From NCBI GenBank assembly GCA_026986235.1, contig JALSOY010000035.1:1-18268 (forward strand): a DNA stretch of 18,268 bases, read 5' to 3'. Positions 14,310 through 18,268 of this stretch are shown one piece after another. The stretch comes from Caldifarciminota bacterium. Its GTDB lineage: Bacteria; Hydrothermota; Hydrothermia; B15-G9; WFZT01. The notes beneath the pieces were generated by a model that was given only the letters and a program-made list of their open reading frames with translations, made no database searches and was not told the origin of the DNA. The position numbers were made by a program, and so were the translations under genes. Numbering within the stretch: position 1 is the first letter of the stretch; each line of letters starts with the position of its first letter.

Positions 14310-14668
14310 GAAAACTTGTAATCCCGGTGTTTTTATCATTACTAACTGGATGCGGTCACAAGGCTCCGCCTCCGGGGAAGCCCGATACTTTAGCCCCAGT
14401 GATCAGGATTATTTATCCTGCAGAAGGGGATACGGTTAAGGAAGACACCGTGTATGTGAAGGCCGAAATTTCAGACTCCTCGAAAGTTACCCGTTTCCAG
14501 CTTATACTTGATGGAAACACAGCAGTAACCACATCTGACACGGATAGCCTCTTTTTTACAACCGGGAGTCTCGAAGATACTTTATACCACAGTATCATTC
14601 TCCGGGCAATGGACGAATGGGACAACTGGGGTACGAGCCCCCCTGTAAAGTTCTTCATAAAGAAATGA
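14306..14668 (+). CDS. Small Ig-like lipoprotein, TTG start
   Basis: This 120-residue product begins at a TTG that overlaps the previous stop (TTGA); AGGGGTG lies about 8 nt upstream. It has a lipoprotein signal (MRKLVIPVFLSLLTGC, C16), a Pro-rich linker (APPPGKPDTLAP) and one Ig-like beta-sandwich: PVIRIIYPAEGDTV, YVKAEISDSSKVTRFQLILDG and ending HSIILRAMDEWDNWG. The last pattern is the classic end of bacterial Ig-like (Big_9 or PKD-like) domains in surface proteins. It probably decorates an envelope surface or helps its operon partners bind. No catalytic motif is present. Its stop overlaps the next start (ATGA). The frame is convincing from the lipobox and overlaps; the function is unknown. 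Confidence 0.82.
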   Translation: MRKLVIPVFLSLLTGCGHKAPPPGKPDTLAPVIRIIYPAEGDTVKEDTVYVKAEISDSSKVTRFQLILDGNTAVTTSDTDSLFFTTGSLEDTLYHSIILRAMDEWDNWGTSPPVKFFIKK

Positions 14669-15357
14669 AGGTAACGAGAAGATTCAGATTCTCCGCGTGC
14701 CACTATCTATTTAACGCTTCCTGGACAGTAGAGAAAAATAGAGAGGTGTTTGGAAAATCTATCAATCGCCACGGACATAACTTTGAGGTTTTTGTAACTG
14801 TAGAAGGTGAGGTCGATCCTGAAACCGGTATGGTGATAAACCTGGAGGAGTTGAAAGCAAAAGTTTCGCCTGTTATCGAGACACTCGACCATAGATGCCT
14901 CAACGATCTCGAGTACTTCAGGGAAAACCTGCCCACCCTTGAGAACATCGCACGGTATATCTTCAGGGAAGTCACAAAAAAACTGAGAAATGTCACATCT
15001 GTTCTTGTGAAAACGGGAGAAAATGAATTTGCCGAATGCACAAAGAACGATGTTTTAAGTGGTCTTACCCATCATGTGTCCGCCTCACACAGATTACCAG
15101 AGGATTACGGTAAATGTGGAGAAGAAAAGCACGGCCACGATTATCAGATAACGGTATGGTTGAAGGGTAAGGTGGATGTTAAAAGGATAAGGGGAGTACT
15201 TTCAAAACTGGACCACCGCGACCTTAATGAGATACTACCTTTCCCGTCGGGAGAGCATCTTGCCTTGTATATAGCAGAAGTTCTTGGGAAAAAATTTCAG
15301 GTGAAAAAAATTTGTATTCACGAGACGGAGAACAACTCTTTTCTACTCGAGTTATAG
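14665..15357 (+). CDS. Tandem-domain 6-pyruvoyl-tetrahydropterin synthase/QueD-like protein
   Basis: The 230-residue product holds two tunnelling-fold (T-fold) domains in a row. The second (about 137-230) has everything needed for a QueD/PTPS enzyme: zinc histidines H142, H156 and H158 (SASHRLP, EKHGHDY), cysteine C151 (GKCGEEKHGH), D183-H184 (KLDHRDLNE) and E220 (CIHETENN). The first (1-130) keeps zinc histidines H13, H36 and H38 and D75-H76, but has Ser32 where the catalytic Cys should be and Thr117 in place of the catalytic Glu. Likely reaction: 7,8-dihydroneopterin triphosphate to 6-carboxytetrahydropterin (queuosine/deazapurine route) or 6-pyruvoyl-tetrahydropterin. The ATG at 14665 overlaps the previous stop (ATGA) and starts at the domain edge; an ATG at 14617 would run 16 codons through the lipoprotein gene. 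No other queuosine genes lie nearby. Confidence 0.87.
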   Translation: MKVTRRFRFSACHYLFNASWTVEKNREVFGKSINRHGHNFEVFVTVEGEVDPETGMVINLEELKAKVSPVIETLDHRCLNDLEYFRENLPTLENIARYIFREVTKKLRNVTSVLVKTGENEFAECTKNDVLSGLTHHVSASHRLPEDYGKCGEEKHGHDYQITVWLKGKVDVKRIRGVLSKLDHRDLNEILPFPSGEHLALYIAEVLGKKFQVKKICIHETENNSFLLEL

Positions 15358-15412
15358 GACATTTCCCCCTTATTCCCCATCCAAATGAGTGGAAATTCTC
15401 TTTTTGAGAGGT

Positions 15413-15450
15413 GAGCATCCCCTTCTCAGGGAGGAATTATTCGAACCCTC
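15413..15450 (+). repeat. Hairpin repeat, copy A, upstream of the mutase promoter
   Basis: It reads GAGCATCCCCTTCTCAGGGA, then GGAATTATTCGAACCCTC. It aligns with copy B at 8433 through both the CCCCTTCT/GGGA half and the ATTATTC-AAC-CC half, and the flank before it (TTTTTGAGAGGT) resembles TTTTTTAAAAGGT before copy B. TTCGAA at 15440 begins 23 nt before the TTGACA box. Confidence 0.65.
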
Positions 15451-15462
15451 TCCTTTAAGAAG

Positions 15463-15491
15463 TTGACATATAAGTCGGAGATACATATAAT
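15463..15491 (+). promoter_or_regulatory. Full-consensus promoter of the acyl-CoA mutase gene
   Basis: TTGACA (15463-15468), exactly 17 nt, then TATAAT (15486-15491): both hexamers are perfect. Transcription would start near 15498, and AGGGGG lies about 9 nt before the ATG at 15515. The leader is too short for a B12 riboswitch. It should be strong and constitutive unless the upstream repeat binds a regulator. Confidence 0.85.
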
Positions 15492-15514
15492 TCAGCAAAA
15501 AGGGGGTTTTTGAC

Positions 15515-17188
15515 ATGTTTGAAGATCTCAAGAGAAATCTTGAAGAGTGGTATAATCGGAGGAGAGAGAGGTCAAAGGACATCAAAGAGAGGTACCAGAC
15601 CATTTCAGGTCTTGAGATAAAGGACCTTTACACCCCCCTTGACATAAAAGATTTCAATTACATGGAGAAGCTGGGTTTCCCCGGTGAATATCCATACACT
15701 CGTGGGCCCTACTACAACATGTACAGGGGCCGGGTGTGGACCATGAGGCAGTTTGCGGGTTTTGGAAGGGCGCGTGATACGAACAGGAGGTTCAAGTATC
15801 TCCTCGAGCACGGAGAGACGGGACTGTCCACGGCGTTCGATTTCCCGACACTGTACGGTAGAGACTCTGACGACCCTCTATCTGAAGGAGAAGTGGGTCG
15901 AGTGGGAGTCGCTGTTGACACCCTTGCTGACTTTGAAATACTTTTTGAAGGTATTCCCCTTGATAGGGTGTCCACATCGTTTACCATAAATCCCACTGCC
16001 TCCATTATTCTGGCGATGTATATTGTGGTGGGAGAGAAGCAGGGAGTCCCATCCCACAAGTTGAGAGGGACCATACAGAACGACATGTTCAAGGAGTACC
16101 ACGCCCAGAACGAATGGATTTTCCCGCCCGAGCCTTCACTCAGGATAATTACCGACATATTTGCCTTTGCAAAGGATCATGTTCCGAAGTTCAACACCAT
16201 ATCGATCTCGGGTTATCACATAAGGGAGGCGGGATCAACGGCTGTTCAGGAGCTGGCATTTACTCTTGCAGACGGTTTCGCCTATGTGGAGGCAGGAATA
16301 AGAGCTGGACTCAATGTAGATGACTTTGCCCCCAGATTATCTTTCTTCTTTAACTCTCATATGGACTTCTTTGAGGAAATTGCCAAGTTCCGTGCAGCGA
16401 GAAGGATATGGGCGCGTGAGATGAAAAATCGCTATAGGGCAAAAAAGCCGGAGAGCTGGAGGTTGAGGTTCCATACCCAGACGGCTGGTTGTTCCCTGAC
16501 CCTCCAGCAGCCTGAAAATAACATAGTGAGAACCGCTTACGAGGCCCTTGCGGCAGTGCTTGGTGGTACCCAGTCCCTGCACACCAACTCGTTTGACGAG
16601 GCAGTTCAGCTGCCCTCAGAAAAGGCTGTAAAAATCGCCCTGAGAACTCAACAGATAATAGCTGAAGAGACAGGTGTGATAAATACTATTGATCCCCTTG
16701 CAGGCTCCTACTTTATCGAGGCACTCACGGACAAAATGGAAGAGGAGGCCTATAAATACTTTGATAAAATCCTCGAATTCGGTGACGGATCCTTCCTTGA
16801 CGGCGTTTTAAAGGGAATTGAAATCGGTTTCTTCCGTAAAGAGATTGCAGACGCCGCTTACGATTACCAGAGAAGGGTTGAAGCCGGTGAATATGTTGTG
16901 GTGGGAATCAACAAGTATGCGGATCCAGAAGAAAAGATTGAAATTCCCAGATTTTACATTGATCCTGATGTTGAACCAGAGCAGATAGCCTTTCTGAGGA
17001 AAGTCAAGGAGGAAAGGGACAACACCGCTGTACAGAATGCTTTAAAGAGGCTCAGGGAGGCAGCTGAGACGAACAGGAATCTTATGCCTTACATCATTGA
17101 TGCCGTCAGAGTTTACGCCACCGAGGGTGAGATCGTTAGCACTCTAAAGTCTGTCTTTGGTGCTTACAAAGAACTCGTGATGATCTGA
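15515..17188 (+). CDS. B12-dependent acyl-CoA mutase large subunit, isobutyryl-CoA mutase-like
   Basis: This 557-residue protein is the substrate-binding TIM-barrel subunit of the methylmalonyl-CoA mutase family, with no C-terminal B12 domain, so it needs a separate small subunit (about 140 residues), which is not in the window. Family marks include YPYTRGPYYNMYRGR (59-73), FDFPTLYGRDSDDPLSEGEVGRVGVA, GTIQND (185-190), FPPEPS (203-208), ISGYHIREAG (231-240, H235 near the cobalamin) and QTAGCSLTLQQPENNIVRTA. At the two specificity positions it has Phe80 (RQFAGF) and Gln198 (YHAQNEW). Methylmalonyl-CoA mutase has Tyr89 and Arg207 there, while isobutyryl-CoA mutase has Phe and Gln at exactly these numbers. 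It would therefore rearrange a non-carboxylated acyl-CoA such as isobutyryl/butyryl-CoA. Family certain, substrate inferred. Confidence 0.95.
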   Translation: MFEDLKRNLEEWYNRRRERSKDIKERYQTISGLEIKDLYTPLDIKDFNYMEKLGFPGEYPYTRGPYYNMYRGRVWTMRQFAGFGRARDTNRRFKYLLEHGETGLSTAFDFPTLYGRDSDDPLSEGEVGRVGVAVDTLADFEILFEGIPLDRVSTSFTINPTASIILAMYIVVGEKQGVPSHKLRGTIQNDMFKEYHAQNEWIFPPEPSLRIITDIFAFAKDHVPKFNTISISGYHIREAGSTAVQELAFTLADGFAYVEAGIRAGLNVDDFAPRLSFFFNSHMDFFEEIAKFRAARRIWAREMKNRYRAKKPESWRLRFHTQTAGCSLTLQQPENNIVRTAYEALAAVLGGTQSLHTNSFDEAVQLPSEKAVKIALRTQQIIAEETGVINTIDPLAGSYFIEALTDKMEEEAYKYFDKILEFGDGSFLDGVLKGIEIGFFRKEIADAAYDYQRRVEAGEYVVVGINKYADPEEKIEIPRFYIDPDVEPEQIAFLRKVKEERDNTAVQNALKRLREAAETNRNLMPYIIDAVRVYATEGEIVSTLKSVFGAYKELVMI

Positions 17189-17190
17189 AG

Positions 17191-17481
17191 GTGGCCCATT
17201 TAGTTATTCATCAGGATAAAGAATTTGTTTTTAATAAACTGACTGAACACGGGGCATACCTTTCGGATTCCAGTGCACTTCTGATTGTTAAAAGAAGAGG
17301 AATAAATCTGCCCATGGTATTTCGCCAATACAGCGGGGGTATCGTCGTAAAAGTGGATAACTTTCCAATATTTTTAGAGGAGGATATCATTGAAGAGGTT
17401 CTTCTGGAAATAGCAATGTGGTTTGAGTCAGTGGAACTTTTTAACTTCAAAAGGAGGAGTTTTCCACATAACCCGCTGTGA
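17191..17481 (+). CDS. Small hypothetical protein after the mutase
   Basis: The 96-residue frame starts at a GTG two bases after the mutase stop, without a clear Shine-Dalgarno site; coupling to the mutase would explain its expression. I do not recognise it. It is mixed alpha/beta in outline, with HLVIHQDKEFVFNKL, ALLIVKRRG, a YSGGIVVKVDNFPIFLEED strand pair, an acidic amphipathic helix (IIEEVLLEIAMWFESVEL) and a basic tail (FKRRSFPHNP). There is no signal peptide, membrane segment or cysteine. It might be a partner of the mutase, but only its position supports that. No plausible overlapping frame competes, and the codon use resembles its neighbours. Confidence 0.65.
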   Translation: MAHLVIHQDKEFVFNKLTEHGAYLSDSSALLIVKRRGINLPMVFRQYSGGIVVKVDNFPIFLEEDIIEEVLLEIAMWFESVELFNFKRRSFPHNPL

Positions 17482-17517
17482 GGTTGTTCGAAAAATCCCC
17501 CTCCTTCAGAAGGGGGA
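17482..17517 (-). repeat. Hairpin repeat, inverted copy, directly after the orphan gene
   Basis: Read on the minus strand it is CCCCCTTCTGAAGGAGGGGG, then ATTTTTCGAACAACC: the same unit as copies A and B, in opposite orientation. The stem plus ATTTTT would work as a terminator only for minus-strand transcription. It begins at the base after the TGA at 17479-17481. Confidence 0.65.
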
Positions 17518-17557
17518 ACTAAAGGAGAATGTTTTTTGATTGAAATTCAATCCCCCT

Positions 17558-17594
17558 AAGCCCCCCTTCTCCAAGGGGGATTTTTGAGAACCCC
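17558..17594 (+). repeat. Hairpin repeat, copy C, doubling as a plus-strand terminator
   Basis: It reads AAGCCCCCCTTCTCCAAGGG, then GGATTTTTGAGAACCCC. The stem is CCCCCTT (17562-17568), loop CTCC, AAGGGGG (17573-17579), followed by ATTTTT (17580-17585), a good rho-independent terminator for the mutase unit. It faces the inverted copy at 17482-17517 across about 40 bp, giving a doublet. Confidence 0.7.
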
Positions 17595-17691
17595 CTATTC
17601 GTTGGAAAAAGGCTAAAAAGGGGTGATAACTGTAAAATCAACTCTATCCGCGAATTAAGAAAAATACTTTTCGAACACCCTCCACAAAAGC

Positions 17692-17720
17692 TTGACAAAT
17701 AGGGAGAATCAGTTAATTAT
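17692..17720 (+). promoter_or_regulatory. Promoter of the truncated secreted-protein gene
   Basis: TTGACA (17692-17697), 17 nt and AATTAT (17715-17720, 4/6; the overlapping TAATTA is an alternative). The half-repeat TTCGAACACCCT at 17670-17681 lies 22 nt upstream of the -35 box, as it does before the sppA and mutase promoters. The rest of the 297-nt spacer from 17482 holds two hairpin repeats and no gene. Confidence 0.55.
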
Positions 17721-17778
17721 TGGAACAGATCTTTCAAATAAAATTCCTGAAACGGGAAAAACAAAAGGGGGGTTAGTT

Positions 17779-18268
17779 ATGTATAAGAAGTTAGTAGTCA
17801 TAGTCCTGGCTTTACTGCTGGGGAACATGTATGGTGCGTTTCCGGGGACTATATCCTCGGATGATGTAACGGGGCCCCCGGGTTCCGTTATGGTTGATTC
17901 TATAGTCTGGTCCGGTTTGAATTCCACTCATCATGTTATTGCAGTCGTCTGTTCCCTTGCCATTGCCGACGGAAATGTGGCGTTTTTCTACAACGGAGAG
18001 GATTATCCCCACATTATGTGGAGTGGTCAGACGAGAGATTGGTACGACAATTTAATTCCTTCAGATCCTGGCAGGTGGATGTTCCCTGCTGCCAATGCAG
18101 AAGTTGATACCGCATTCTGGGACGAGAATGATGTCCCGTGGGGCTACCCTCCAGTAAAGGCAAAAGTTACGGCGATCACATTCGATCATTTTTCGTCCAA
18201 TTCCCACCCTCTTGTCATATACTTCTTCCTTCAAATGGGATGGACTGATGGTACAAACACCACATTTG
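17779..18268 (+). CDS. Secreted protein, 3' end cut off by window edge
   Basis: From an ATG at 17779, with GGGGGG about 7 nt upstream, a frame stays open to the end of the window (163 codons). The product starts with a signal peptide (MYKKLVVIVLALLLGNMYGA) followed by FPGTISSDDVTGPPGSVMVD. A beta-rich, aromatic segment comes next, with WSGQTRDWYDN, GRWMFPAANAEVDTAFW and IYFFLQMGWTDGTNTTF. It is probably exported; the start resembles that of the other secreted protein at 6181, and a C-terminal sorting domain might lie beyond the edge. No family is recognised. The composition is ordinary for the region. Confidence 0.8.
   Translation, partial: MYKKLVVIVLALLLGNMYGAFPGTISSDDVTGPPGSVMVDSIVWSGLNSTHHVIAVVCSLAIADGNVAFFYNGEDYPHIMWSGQTRDWYDNLIPSDPGRWMFPAANAEVDTAFWDENDVPWGYPPVKAKVTAITFDHFSSNSHPLVIYFFLQMGWTDGTNTTF

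Noticed and set aside
14617..14664. Earlier ATG start for the PTPS/QueD gene
   Set aside because: The 16 extra codons run through the end of the lipoprotein gene; the ATGA overlap at 14665 matches the operon pattern and the domain start.
15492..15514. B12 riboswitch ahead of the mutase
   Set aside because: The leader from the predicted start of transcription to the ATG is only about 20 nt, far too short.
15712..16158. Long minus-strand frame inside the mutase gene
   Set aside because: It is antisense to conserved mutase sequence and has no ribosome binding site or protein signature.

Overview
This 18.3 kb stretch looks like chromosome from a Gram-negative-type bacterium, probably a thermophile of a little-cultivated FCB-like candidate phylum (WOR-3/Stahlbacteria or Hydrothermae would fit; this is an inference from gene content, not a phylogeny). 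The reasons are three lipobox lipoproteins, a large SppA, a secreted FN3 protein ending in a type IX-like sorting domain, an 'alternative bacterial' GlmU, strong Shine-Dalgarno sites and near-consensus sigma-70-type promoters. No phage, transposase, CRISPR array, tRNA or rRNA was seen.

Layout. (1) Positions 2-2213, plus strand: the 3' part of a multicopper oxidase, a Dps-like ferritin (DpsL/thioferritin type) behind its own promoter, a perfect REP-like palindrome, and a small cytochrome b5-like heme protein. These suggest metal and oxidative-stress handling. (2) 2218-4702, minus strand: an operon of a six-cysteine membrane protein, NagB and a GlmU-like bifunctional enzyme, pointing to amino-sugar/UDP-GlcNAc metabolism. 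(3) 4762-6108: an amidohydrolase of the 8-oxoguanine deaminase type. (4) 6181-8343: a large secreted FN3/sorting-domain protein whose promoter carries a 22-bp dyad, closed by a strong terminator. (5) 8529-11194: SppA with an unusual N-terminal beta-rich domain, overlapping a zinc-ribbon Nudix hydrolase. (6) 11169-11900, minus strand: an alpha/beta hydrolase. (7) 11953-15357: a four-gene operon with 4-nt overlaps throughout (TPR lipoprotein, SpoIID-domain lipoprotein, small Ig-like lipoprotein, tandem-domain PTPS/QueD), apparently starting as a leaderless mRNA. (8) 15515-17481: a B12-dependent acyl-CoA mutase large subunit plus a small orphan protein. (9) 17779-18268: the 5' part of another secreted protein, cut by the window edge.

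The main points for a second look are a degenerate ~36-bp hairpin repeat in the spacers ahead of three consensus promoters (four copies plus a half copy); a mutase annotated by family as methylmalonyl-CoA mutase but carrying isobutyryl-CoA mutase specificity residues (Phe80, Gln198); a PTPS/QueD duplication whose first lobe has lost the catalytic Cys and Glu; a SppA fused to an outer-membrane-like beta domain; and a sharp base-composition switch inside the secreted-protein gene. I did not find one clear, wholly novel multi-gene system.
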